Below, in pieces: positions 1-11,045 of a stretch of 64,000 nucleotides of DNA. The translations under genes and the position numbers were made by a program. Position 1 is the first letter of the stretch, and each line of letters starts with the position of its first letter. This stretch comes from Coniochaeta sp. PMI_546. Lineage: Eukaryota > Ascomycota > Sordariomycetes > Coniochaetales > Coniochaetaceae. The notes below the pieces were generated by a model. That model made no database searches, was not told the DNA's origin, and saw only the letters and a list, made by a program, of their open reading frames with translations. The DNA lies in the NCBI GenBank assembly GCA_021432605.1, contig MU271148.1, forward strand, positions 69,362-133,361, given 5' to 3'.

Positions 1-769
1 AATGTATATCCCTGGATTTTTCCAGCGGTCTGTCTGTGGCCGTGTGCTCTGGTGTGGCCATACTTGTAGAGGCGGCGAGGGAAAACGGCATACAAAACGT
101 GACAAGGCATGACGGAAGAGAAGGACGCAACATACTTCTCTTTGGGGCTAGATAGCCATCACTAAGTTCAGAGAACGGCCACTCCTGCAATAAACGTGAG
201 GTCTCGCTGGTACAAGCTATACCGTCCGTAATATACAGCACTGATGACATACTCTCTTAGCCTCCGTTCCTCGGCTTCGGGCCATGGAGACAGACGTAAG
301 CTAAGTGGCCGCTTGGGTCAAGGGACCATACACTCCAACCAGAGATTTAGACACAGCACTGTACGCTTACAACTCGTTCGCTTCCGGAATTGACGCAAGA
401 GGTTGATGAACAGAGCAAACAGACGGATTAGTTGAGACTTGAGTTTATCAACTACGTCTTCCCCTCCTCTGGGCTCTCAAGTATTCAAATCACAATGCGG
501 ACAACCCCCCAAGGAGCACTAACTCTGTGCGTCTTAGCTGTGACCTCTCTACCAATGCAGGCGGCCCTTTTGACACCCCTTGAGAGAAGGCGAACGCAGC
601 TTGAAACTCCGTAACCTATGATCCGACCGTCAAACGCCTGGCAGTATCGCAAAAATATAATAAGACAGAGCGAGGAGAGAGTTTCCTCTCTCTCTCTCTC
701 GTGGCAGCATCCGAGGTTCTTAATGACAACTGCACCAATCCTCTAATGCCTCCTATAGCCGGTGAGCCG
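1..769. other. Left-edge intergenic stretch
   Basis: No convincing coding region is seen. A plus-strand open frame at 432-614 has no recognisable features. A short pyrimidine tract of alternating CT lies at about 685-700, just beyond the 3' end of taf4. The stretch probably holds the taf4 3' UTR and flank. Confidence 0.5.
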
Positions 770-2805
770 CTAGCTCAACGTGCTGTCGGCAGTATCAAGC
801 TTGATGTAAGCGTCTTGCATGGCCTTCAGCTCAAGCCCGTCAATCTCCATGACAGTAAGCCAGTCCCTTAGCTGGATCTGCTTCCCTTTGTCACCATCCT
901 CTCTCCAAGTTCCCAACCGCTGCTTCCCTTCTGTCGTCAGACGAATTTGTTGCGTGGCTCTGTTTGATGCTGCACCTGGCGTGCCCGGAAGGTCTGTGGT
1001 ATTCAGGCGAGTTGGCGTACTCACACCACTCGCTCCCGCAGTCATCCACGCATACTGCTTGCCCTTCTTACGTCCGCCGAAGCCGCCCATCAGGTGTTGT
1101 AAAGTCTGATTGGCAGTTGCCGTGCTCGTGTCGCCTAGTGCGCCCCGGCCGCCTTTGCCGCCACCGGCAGCTTTCTTCTGCTCCTTCAGTTCCTTCTTGG
1201 TAAGGGTCTTGTCCGGCTCAGGAGCCACTGTTCCAGGTGTGCCGGGAGCCACTGAACCAGCGCGGGATGCACTCGTTGCTAGTTCAGGGTTGAGTCTCTT
1301 CTGTCGCTTGCGCAGCCTGGCCTCCTCCGCTTCACGATCGCCTTTGCCGTTTTCGCGCATCGCAAAGGACAGGTTATCCTTGATTGAAGTCGTCGGGGTG
1401 CTCCTTACCGCGCTGGGAGATGATCCAGCATTAGATACATCCAGGGGTCCTGCAACAAGGTAGTGAGCAAGCGCATCGTCCAGTTAACAGATGTGATAGT
1501 GGTGTGAGTCTTACGCTTCAGTGGGTTTGCGCGAGGACTGACCGCACTCTCTCCGCCCGCTCGAGAACTTGAGTCCTGCGACACACCCATCCCGACACCG
1601 GTAAATATAGGGGCCGCGACATCAGCCCAATCAGCCGGAACCTCACCATGCGCCGTCTTCTGCCTTGCGGTCGCGACATGAAAGCCCTCTTCAAGCTTGT
1701 CGCGAATACGGTGCTTTGTAGCGAGTGATAGCAGGGCCAGCTGATCCACCAGATATGCATCCTGCGGGATCCAGGATCCTGCCGTGCGTACAAGCGCACC
1801 GTCCGGCCCCGTCTTGGTTGAGACGTCGAGTCTCGGTACCGGCCACAACTCGGCAGGCTTCATTTTACCCATCGGTTGGTTAGGATTTCTGAGGTCGAGA
1901 TTGAGACTAATATCATGGTGCTTGCAAACATCGGCAGCTCTGCGATGCAGATTGGCAATCAGCAAAAACGGATTCTTGAGCTCGTTTGACCGTATGCTGG
2001 CCAGGTTGTGGGCTGACTCGTTCCAGGCCCTCTCTGCGGCTTCGGCTGCCAATTCTGCTTGACTCTTCGCCTCGGTTGGCTGAGCCGGCTGATTAGCGAG
2101 ACCGGCTCCATAGAACGATCCTTTGCTGCCCGGTGGGTTTGCCGGAAAGCCGTATCTCGAGTCTTGTCCGAAACTTCCCGCGTAATAATCCGCAAGGGCC
2201 TGCTCCTCATCCCGAATGTTGATTCCAGTACCGGCAAGCGAGTCAGTGGCGTCGTACTCATATTCCTTTGTCGGGCGCTCTGCTGGTTTCGATGGCGGAC
2301 CCATGACTCCGGGTGTCGCCGGCACAGGTGTAGACGGCGCCGCCATCGGCGTGAGCACAGCAGGTGTATACTGAAGATTCGGAGTTGCGGGCGCGAGCGG
2401 TGTTGTTGGGGCCGACGCGAAGCTTTGCCGTACATCCGGTAGAGCCAAACTAGGAGTCGTGACGCCGTTCTGGTGGGGTGCATTATTTTGGTATTGCGTG
2501 TTATTCTGATATGGTGCGTTTTGCGCAGGGAGGGCCATGTTGGGATAGGATGGGGAGGCAGCGGCTGAGTTCATCGGACTCGCGATGGGGCTGGCGGTGT
2601 ACTGCTGCTGTTGGTAGGGTGGAGCTTGCTGAGCCGGGTAAGGCGAAGCTGGCTGCGATGGGGAAGGATTTGGGGAGAGACGGGGATGGTTGTTGGGAGG
2701 CAGAGTGAGCCCTTGTGGCTGATGGCTCATGGGCGATTGCGTGGGTTGAGGAGGTGAATACGGTCGCGCAGGCATCTGCGGAGCCTGGGGCTGTTGTTGC
2801 GCCAT
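770..2805 (-). CDS. taf4: TFIID subunit TAF4
   Basis: This is the TAF4 subunit of the general transcription factor TFIID, which pairs with TAF12 through a histone fold and supports RNA polymerase II initiation in the nucleus. The model has exons 1515-2805 and 770-1449, joined across a 65-nt GT-AG intron (1450-1514, phase 1), giving 656 residues. The first 170 or so residues are a Pro/Gln/Ala-rich disordered tail. The conserved TAF4 region follows, with an Asn-Pro-Phe-Leu-Leu helix and a segment around Leu-Ala-Thr-Lys-His-Arg-Ile that fits the fungal histone-fold area. The C-terminal block is rich in Lys-Lys-Glu-Leu and ends in the family's Arg-Asp-Trp-Leu/Glu-Leu-Lys-Ala-Met region. The ATG at 2805 is the first in frame. 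The gene is divergent from ysh1 across about 900 bp. Assignment rests on recalled family sequence. Confidence 0.88.
1450..1514 (-). other. taf4: taf4 intron
   Basis: The donor GTAAGA (from 1514) and acceptor TTGCAG (to 1450) are both clean. Removal joins the two open frames in phase 1, and the joined protein reads through Arg-Pro-Leu-Asp-Val into the Lys/Glu-rich C-terminal block. Without splicing the upstream frame stops at about 1405. Confidence 0.85.
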
Positions 2806-3709
2806 GTCGAAGATGGTCGCAGGATAGGCAAGTAATTACCGGAGACAGGTTATTTGCTCGAGCGAGAGAGCTTGAGTTTGTGTGGCGGTTTAAGTTGGCC
2901 AAGAAGGTAAGCAAGAGATGCACTCGGCAAGCGGTGGATAGGATACTGGGCAGTGAAACAGACGTAGGGCGGAGAAGTAGCAAGATGAGAGTCGAGAGGA
3001 GAAGCAGGAAGGGGAGACCCCAAGGCCGCAAGAGCCCGAGGAGGTCAAACTCCCAATCCTTCAATCGCCGGCATCCGTCCTCGCGTCACCTTATTGACAG
3101 ATTCAGGTAGGATTGTCCTCGCGCTTCGTGCCGTTTCTCGAAAGTCTCCCTGATTGTCGATACGCCGTAGCAATTATCACGGCTTCGTGGAGGTCTGCTC
3201 GCGTAGGGTGGAAAAGTTGCGGGTGACGGTTGGACAATAGATTTGGCGTCGTCGAGCAAATAGCAAATAGCTCGTCGCCCGTTGCAGGGTGGAAGTTGAC
3301 GACAGGCTCTCCGCAGCTTGCCATCGCGACTCTTTTGACGTCACGTGATGAAGTTTTATAGGTGACCCGCATGGTCCGTGCACGTGTCCGTTGCATTGGC
3401 GCCTTCCTCAAGAAGGAGCCGCATTCCTTTGACTCCAAGAAACGTCAAAGACCAACAAATTGCCACGGTCACTCTTGGACCACTCCGAGGTACCTAACCT
3501 ATGTCCAAGATACCCAAATACACGAGTCTCGAGCAGGAATACCTAGAGGTAGTCAGCTTACCGTACAATCCGCAATCAGGGAGCCCTGGCGATGTAAGGC
3601 AGCGCTCAAACTTTGCTCTGATCAGCTAGTCTTACGACATTTTCACTACGTCTTCATTTTCGAGCATCATCTCATCCTTCTCATCCGTCAACTGCTCACA
3701 TTCACAGCC
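2806..3709. promoter_or_regulatory. taf4/ysh1 divergent promoter
   Basis: This 904-bp gap separates two divergent start codons. It contains a composite TGACGTCA/TCACGTGA element at 3336-3348 and AGGTACCT-like words near 3488. Open frames here look like chance frames. The frame of ysh1 exon 1 stays open upstream to about 3362, with one in-frame ATG at 3371. Confidence 0.6.
3336..3348. promoter_or_regulatory. Composite CRE/E-box (TGACGTCACGTGA)
   Basis: TGACGTCA (3336-3343) and TCACGTGA (3341-3348) overlap by three bases. The first is the consensus palindrome for CREB/ATF-type bZIP proteins, the second for CACGTG-binding bHLH proteins such as Cbf1. The site lies in the taf4/ysh1 divergent promoter. 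Function is inferred from the motif only. Confidence 0.5.
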
Positions 3710-6700
3710 ATGGCATCGAAGCGGAAGGCCGCCGCGATGGCGACGACAGTCACTGAGGAACCTGTAGATCCGGCCGATGAGCTCATGTTCTTGTGTCTTG
3801 GTGGCGGCAATGAGGTCGGCCGGTCATGCCATATCATCCAATACAAGGGCAAAACGGTCATGGTACGCTTGACACTACTCGACTCCCCTCGCACTGACGC
3901 CTCGTGCATGGACTGTTCCCTTGACTGACGAGAACCGGTTTAGCTTGATGCCGGTCAGCATCCTGGATATGAAGGGCTTCGGGGGCTCCCATACTTTGAT
4001 GACTTCGACCTGAGCACGGTCGATGTGCTGCTCATCAGCCAGTGAGTAACCCTCATTCCTCCTTCTTAGCAGCTCTTAAGTGCCACTCCCCGTTCAAGCG
4101 GTGAGCGCATGTGGATGGGTGGGCTCTGGAACTCTTTGGACATTCTTCATCGACTGGTCGCACGCCTACCATATGTACTCAGCAACAACTTACGCAGTAA
4201 TCAATCAATACAAACATCGTGTCAGCCACTGCCCACCTATGCCACACATGCTTCTGCTCGTATGACCCTGTAGACCTGTCCTAGCCTAGCCTTCTTGTCT
4301 ACTCTCCGTCTGGCATACACCCTCCGCCTATTTCATCCTTATCCCCAGACGACGCTCGTACTGACATGTACCAAGTTTTCACGTGGACCATGCCGCTTCA
4401 CTGCCCTATGTGCTGGCCAAGACGAATTTCAGGGGCCGAGTCTTCATGACACATCCGACAAAAGCAATATACAAATGGTTGATTCAAGATGGAGTGCGAG
4501 TCGGCAACACATCGTCAAATCCAACATCACAACCCGTCTACACCGAACAGGACCACTTGAACACCTTTCCACAGATCGAAGCCATTGACTACCACACAAC
4601 CCACACCATCTCCTCCATTCGCATCACCCCCTACCCAGCGGGCCACGTCCTCGGTGCTGCTATGTTCCTCATCGAGATCGCGGGACTTAACATCTTCTTT
4701 ACCGGCGACTACTCGCGCGAGCAGGATCGTCATCTCGTCTCCGCCGAGGTGCCCCGCGGCGTCAAGATTGACGTCCTCATCACCGAGTCTACCTACGGTA
4801 TTGCATCGCACGTTCCACGCCTCGAGCGCGAGCAGGCCCTAATGAAATCCATAACCGGCATCCTCAACCGCGGCGGCCGGGTCCTGATGCCCGTCTTCGC
4901 GCTGGGTCGCGCCCAGGAGCTGCTGCTCATCTTGGACGAGTACTGGAGTAAGCACCCGGAATACCAAAAGATACCCATCTACTACGCCAGTAACCTCGCC
5001 CGAAGGTGCATGCTTGTCTACCAGACATACGTTGGCGCCATGAACGACAACATCAAGCGGCTGTTCCGCGAGCGCATGGCCGAGGCCGAAGCGTCGGGTG
5101 ACGCGGCCGGGAAGGGCGGCCCGTGGGATTTCAAGTACATTCGGGCCTTGAAGAACCTGGACCGTTTCGACGACGTGGGTGGATGTGTTATGCTGGCTAG
5201 TCCCGGTATGCTGCAGAACGGCGTCAGTCGCGAGCTGCTGGAGAGGTGGGCACCGAACGAGAAAAACGGTGTTATCATCACGGGTTACAGCGTTGAAGGC
5301 ACAATGGCCAAGACGATCATGCAGGAGCCGGACGCGATCCCGGCCATCATGTCGAAGAACATCACCGGTGCCAGGCGAGCACCTGGGGGCGACAGCGAGA
5401 GGATCCTGATTCCCCGTCGCTGCAGCGTTGCCGAATACTCCTTTGCCGCCCACGTCGACGGCACGGAGAATCGGGAATTCATCGAGGAAGTTGGCGCTCC
5501 TGTAGTGGTAGGCATCTTATGTTGTTTCTGTATCGTGGCCCTGCTTTGAGCTGACATGCATCCAGATCCTGGTCCACGGCGAGCAACACAACATGATGCG
5601 ACTAAAGAGCAAGCTCCTCTCGCTGAATGCTAACAAAACCAATAAGGTAAAGGTGTATAGCCCCCGCAACTGCGAGGAACTCCGCATCCCGTTCAAGACC
5701 GACAAGCTAGCGAAGGTGGTCGGCAAGCTTGCTTCACTTGCGCCACCGACCAGCGGCGACAAAGAGCCGCAGCTCGTGACCGGTGTCCTAGTGCAGAACG
5801 ACTTCAAAATGTCTCTTATGGCGCCTGAAGATCTGCGTGAGTATGCCGGTCTGACGACCACAACTATCACTTGTAAGCAGCGCCTGCGCCTCAGTGCCGC
5901 AGGAGTCGACCTCATCAAGTGGGCACTGGAGGGCACCTTTGGTGGCATCGAAGAGCTGCCAAAGATCAAGACGGAAAATGGAGCGACCGGCACCAACGGT
6001 GACTCAATGGACTTGGACGAGAAGAACGGCCACGCTCTCGTGGCTGCCTACCTCGTCATGGGCTGCGTAGCGGTCCGTTGCTTCGACAACGGCGAGCTCG
6101 AGTTAGAATGGGAGGGGAACATGCTCAATGACGGTATCGCCGACGCCGTCATGGCAGTGCTGTTGAATGTCGAGAGCAGTCCAGCTGCAGTGAAGCGTGC
6201 GTAACCATCTCTCGCGAGTGCTGATACACGGCAAGCTAACTTCGGTAATAGGTTCCGCGGCCAAACACTCCCACTCGACCGACATGGTCGAACTGCCCAA
6301 GCGCAACCCTTTCGCCAATTTGTCGCCCGAAGACCGCTTCGAGCGGCTCTGCATGTTCCTCGAGGCCCAGTTCGGTGGCGATAACGTGGCACCCATAGCT
6401 GAGCCTAAGCTCCCTCCGCTATCAGAAATCGACGCCAAGAAGCAGGAAAAGCCGGAAGACGGCGAAGGGTCGGACGCGTCGATGGAATTGTCCGACGATG
6501 AGGACGAAGAGGAGCGCCGCCTTAAGGAGAGGCAGCAGGTCGAGCTCGAGAGGCTCCATAGGCTTGGGATCCCGGTGCCAGGCGTGTCGATCAAGGTTGA
6601 TAAGATGGAGGCTCTGGTGTGGCTGGAGGACCTAGAGGTTGAGTGTAAGAATAAGGTCTTTGCTGATCGGGTTAGGGCGGTTGTTGAGCGGGCGGTTGAG

Positions 6701-6724
6701 GTCTCAGCCCCTTTGTGGGGTTAA
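3710..6724 (+). CDS. ysh1: CPSF73-type pre-mRNA 3'-end endonuclease Ysh1
   Basis: This is the zinc-dependent endoribonuclease of the cleavage and polyadenylation factor, which cuts pre-mRNA before polyadenylation. Five exons (3710-3862, 3944-4041, 4376-5507, 5566-6196, 6252-6724) give 828 residues, close to the family size. The metallo-beta-lactamase signature His-Phe-His-Val-Asp-His falls at residues 84-89 and is split by the 334-nt second intron. Its correct reconstruction supports that splice. Downstream are the beta-CASP region and the [10 protein letters not shown] block at the exon 3/4 join. The C-terminal third contains an acidic Asp/Glu stretch. The ATG at 3710 sits in good context and gives the usual Met-Ala-Ser-Lys-Arg-Lys start. 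An in-frame ATG at 3371 would add 113 unlikely residues. The gene converges on the Uds1 gene. Confidence 0.95.
4042..4375 (+). other. ysh1: Long intron 2 of ysh1
   Basis: At 334 nt this is the longest intron inferred in the window. The donor is GTGAGT and the acceptor CCAAG. It joins codon CA|T of the first catalytic histidine. I looked for box C/D snoRNA motifs and other hidden genes and saw none. Confidence 0.8.
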
Positions 6725-7125
6725 GGAACCGCGGGTTTCATATGCTGTCAACATTGTCACGATGCACATCATGGAGGGCGGCTGAACCCTATCAAGAACA
6801 TCATCACGATGGACGTAGGATAAGGCGTGCGTACCATCAAAGCTGGCTTTAAATCGCTTCCCAAGAGGAGTAGCTCGCAATGAGTGATATTATCAATTAA
6901 CCACCCCATCTCTCCCTCTCTTGGGTGGTGGTCATACAGGTGCGAACGCTGTTGCAGATGTGTCATACATACGCCTTTAGTCGCGTGGGTGTCCAATGAA
7001 AACACCCCCGAAACTCCGTGGCAGTCTTATCCTACCAACACGTACCACGAGAACAGCAGGAGGATCACTAGTATACATGCAGGTTCGAATATCGTATCGT
7101 CCAATATTAGTAGCCTTGCGTTCCA
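6725..7125. other. Convergent 3' flanks of ysh1 and the Uds1 gene
   Basis: A 401-bp gap lies between two convergent stop codons. Nothing coding is seen, and it should hold both 3' UTRs. Confidence 0.5.
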
Positions 7126-9955
7126 CTACGAGCGAGGGCTGAGTGGACCGAGAGGGCTTTTCCCCGGGCCTTGCGCTCTTCTTAGAGCTCGTAATTCGTC
7201 TTCTAGCTTGCGGCGTTTGCCTTGTTCCTCCTAGTTGCCACTCAGTCAGTTTCGCACAAGTTATCTCTCGGGAATCGAGACAAACCTTCATCTCATCCTG
7301 GAATTTTCTCCTCTCCTCCTTCATGGTAGCACGGAACTGCTCGCTGAGCATAGCAGCTCCGGCTCTGGACTGCGCCGCGCCACCGCCACTCGGACTAGGC
7401 GGTACCCTCAGCTTCTCTGCATCCAGCTGCTCCTGCAACCTCGATACCTCGCTATTCAACTTGTCCCTCAAGTTGTCGAGCTCACCCTCGAGATTTGTCT
7501 TGGCGGCCATCACATCGTCGAGCTGCCCCTCGATCTCGAGCTTCTCCTTCGTCGCTACAATGGTCTCCTTGGTAATATCCTCGAGCTCCTTCAGCGTACC
7601 CTCCAACTCCTTCCTGAGCTTTTCGTTCTGCGCAGTCAGCTCCGCAATCTCTGCGTTCTGCGTAACCTTTGCAGCCTCAGCCGCTCGCTGGGAGCGAGAT
7701 CCGTAGGCTCCCTCCAACTCGGCTTTCGCGATGGTGGCTTCGGTCTTGAGCTCGACGATCATGCTATTCATGCGTTCCAGCTCCTCATCTTTCTCCTTCA
7801 AATCCCTCTGCAGGCTTTCGGCCTTTGTTTCGGCGAGGTTCTTGGCCCTCAGCGCGTCTTCCAGCTGCGCTCCGACGAGAGTGACGTTGTCCTCAACTCT
7901 GGACAGCTCCTTGCGCAGTTCCTCGCCATTAGCCTGGAGCTCGGCAATCATATTGTCGCGTTCTATGAGACGCTGCCGGGCCTCGTCAATCGATGCAGCC
8001 TCGTTGTTTGAGTTGGTCTGCTGCATCGTGTCCAGGTCTTTCAATGCCTTGGCGAGCTTCTCCTGAGCGTCCTGGGCCTCCTGCTCAACGCTGTCAAGCA
8101 TGCTACGCATCGTCCTCAGTTCCTCGGTGATCTGCGTGAGCTCCTGGTCCTTCTCCGAGCTAGATTTGTTGTTCAGCTCGCGCTGCTGCTTGATTTGCCT
8201 CTTCAAAACAGACTTCTGCTCCTTCAGACTCGTCGCTTGTGCATACAGCCACTGGACCTTGGCCGAAAAGGCCTGGAGCGAGTACTTTTCATCTGGGTCG
8301 ATCGCCTCGTCGGCAGACATGTCTTCATCGTCAGGACCCAGGCCCTTGTCGGCCCGCATCTTTCGGCGCTCCGCTTTCCTCTGTTGAATGTCGATATAGC
8401 CTGCTTGGATGATATCCCACAACCCCATAAGGACTGCGTCGACTTGGTCGGTCTTTTGCTTGTTTGCCGAGCTTGATGACGACAAGTCCGCGACCCGCGA
8501 CATCTCTGTTTGCATCGTCGTGACTGCGTCTTGTAGGTAATCAAGCTGGTCTTCGAGACTCGATGCTGATATTGCAGGTGGTACCGGATAGTCCGACTCT
8601 TTTGTTCGGAGGATATCGCCCACCTGCCGGTTCAGTGTCTGAATTCTAGCCGCGGCTTGCGCCAGGCCAGCTGCTGTGGCGGCGGCTGCCGCACGGTTGG
8701 TAGCCTCGGATTCTTTCAGATCTTGCTCCTCCAGGGCAGCGGCGAGACCCTTCTCCAGATAAGACAACTGGCTCCCCAACAGGTCGCCAGGCTCTATCCC
8801 ACTATCCCGTCCGTTGGTATATGCTGAGGGTGGGTTCTGGAAATTTGTGTACTTTTCGGGATTGAACCTTATGATCAGCTCCCGTAGGTTAGTGTTGAGG
8901 TCCTCCAATCTTCTTTCTGCGTCTACGAGCACTACTAGCCGCTCAGAAGCGCCGTTCTGGAGGTCACCAATTTCAGCAGTGAGTCGGGTAGTTTCCTGCC
9001 GCAATCTGTCCGTCTCCTCACGTTGTTGGATTTGTTGTTCTCTACCAGGTGACTTCATGGGTATTTGGATAGCATTGTTGCGTGGCCTGGCCGGCTGCTG
9101 GCCGTCGAACTGGTCCAATGGAAGGTAGAGACTGCCCTCGTCGAAAATGAAGTCATCCGTAGCCGGCTCCAGGCTATTACGATCGTTCGAATATGTGTAT
9201 AGACTTTCCGGGCTGCCTGGGATACCGTTGGGTCGCGCATCTGCATTCGTGTTTGGGTCCTGCTGCTTCTTCGCGGACGCCCGGTGTGTCATCTGCAAGA
9301 TCCCAGCCGTATGTTGCAATAGCCGCCGTTGCGGCACCATCAAGCGCTTTTCCAGCGAGAACAACTCAGCGGCGAGCTCCTCGCATCGGCGTTCGCTTAC
9401 TTGTCTTTCCACCTCGGCTTCCCGAGCAGAGTCCCCACCACTCAACCTATTACCCAGCAGACTGCGCCTCTTCCCGCTCGTAGGAGAGTACAGCTTTGCC
9501 ATGGATATGGCGGCATCGCGATACTTGGCTTGTATGGTGAGATTGGCCTTCGTTTGCTCGACGCGTTGTGTTAAAGACTGTATTTGTTTTTTCAGATCGT
9601 CTACCTCCTCCTGTGATAGGATCTCGTATTCTTTGCTGTCGGACAGGGCCGTCTCGGTGAGGAGGTGGACTTGTATCGGATCCTTCAGGTCGACAATCAC
9701 AGAACTCTGGGGCCGCTCCGGGTTCATCTGGAAACGATGGTCTTGTCAGAGAGGCGGTCTGCAAGGTGGACACCAAAGCACGATATGGGAGCTCACAGGG
9801 TTGTAGAGCGGCTTTTGCCCCTCGCCTCCAGATAGAAGATCGCTTGTATAACTCTCGACGAGCATCTTGCCGGCGGAGACATGTGAAGGTCCGCCGGCGG
9901 CTGGTATCCTCCCGTCGTAGCCGGAAGGGGCTTTCTGGACCCCGGCACCGTTCAT
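7126..9955 (-). CDS. Uds1-domain coiled-coil protein
   Basis: This is a large coiled-coil protein of the fungal 'up-regulated during septation' (Uds1) family, presumed to act in septation or polarity. Its biochemical role is not established. Three exons (9797-9955, 7286-9727, 7126-7230) give 901 residues. Residues 1-53 are a short Gly/Pro-rich leader. The Uds1 domain starts near residue 80 with Lys-Glu-Tyr-Glu-Ile-Leu-Ser-Gln-Glu-Glu-Val and runs through a helical block to about residue 210. Most of the remainder is heptad-like Leu/Glu/Lys/Gln coiled coil. The last 34 residues come from an exon in another frame (Glu-Glu-Gln-Gly-Lys-Arg-Arg-Lys...), reached through a 55-nt intron (7231-7285). 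Without it the frame runs into non-coding sequence. The start at 9955 is the first ATG giving a clean phase-0 join, but an upstream exon cannot be excluded. Confidence 0.82.
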
Positions 9956-11045
9956 CTTGACGCGTTTGTTATTTTATGCCGGAACCCATTGGCGGAGGAC
10001 GTTATATCTGCCCACGCAGGGCGCCCCGAAGCGATAAATGGAGGACTGTCACCTTCCAAGGTGGTGGCTAATGAAGCATAGAGTTCGTCTGATCCGGCAA
10101 CGATAAGCGTGTTAGCTCTCGTACTGCAGCCGCGTGAAAGTATGAATAGATTGATACAGGCACAAGGGACCAACGTAACGTGTCCGTACCATCAATACCC
10201 TGGGGCTGACGTTGTCCTAGAAAGCAAGGCGCAGGCACGACGAAACACCGACATTCGTAGGTCTTTGATAAAAGGGTACGAAGTGACACAGTACAGCGCA
10301 ATTGGGGACCGCGAAAGCACGGGGTGGGGGTGGCAGGGGCAGTGCAATGTGAACACAGGGCCCCCTTTTCAAGTGTAGTGTACCTTATGGAGTAATAAGC
10401 GGCAGCCTCTTTCCCTCAATGGCCCCCCATTACCTTATGCCACCACCAAGAATTTCAAAGCCAAGGACTGCGTAACGCTGAACTACACGTGTACACGTGT
10501 ATCTGGCGATGAGACTACCTAAGTTACCTTCACGATATGTCGTGATATTGCATACCTAGATCAATACAAACCCGTCTGTATCAAATAAAACAGCTTCGGG
10601 TCGGTGTTGCCAGCGCTACTAAATGAGGACATGCACTGCATCCCACATTAGTATTGGCCAGAATTATCGCCATAAACTCTCATCCCCTCCCAAGTTTCAA
10701 TGTCACCATGGGGATGCCCAGGTTCCCAAGTCACTGAGGGATCGGCTGGTCCCTTGTACTGAAATCATATTCCCAGTTCGGAAGTTAGGTGCTGCGGAGC
10801 CGACCGGTGGCCCCGGTGTCGTGCGCTCATGTCAGAACCCAGCTCCAAGCTGATAAAGAGCATGGATCTGGATGTCTGAGTACTTTGGTCTTTGGTTGCT
10901 GAGCTCTCATCAACGACTGAACGATCTGGTCACGAGTACTCCAGCTCTTCTGGGGATAGTAGGGGGTCTGGGGATTTGACCTGCGACTCTTGCAAATAAT
11001 CTTGCAAGTCACTGGGTAATATACCTTGGCGTCGGCATAGGAAGT
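9956..11045. promoter_or_regulatory. Upstream region of the Uds1 gene / 3' flank of dsc2
   Basis: This 1.09-kb gap separates two minus-strand genes. It contains an 18-bp palindrome with two CACGTG cores at 10484-10501, roughly 530 bp upstream of the Uds1 start. No coding or RNA gene is convincing. A minus-strand tRNA-like B-box at about 10970 was rejected. Confidence 0.5.
10484..10501. promoter_or_regulatory. 18-bp palindrome with two CACGTG E-boxes
   Basis: The 18 bases from 10484 to 10501 equal their own reverse complement and hold CACGTG at 10486-10491 and 10494-10499. Paired E-boxes at this spacing could bind a bHLH dimer on each half. Function is inferred. Confidence 0.45.

Noticed and set aside
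685-700. CT microsatellite near the left edge
   Set aside because: Short and common in fungal UTRs; not notable.
4042-4375. Possible intronic snoRNA in the long ysh1 intron
   Set aside because: No box C/D or H/ACA motif arrangement could be found.
10940-11030. tRNA-like B-box (GGTCAAATCC) on the minus strand
   Set aside because: The T-arm stem cannot be paired over five bases with a seven-base loop, and no A-box or acceptor stem fits.
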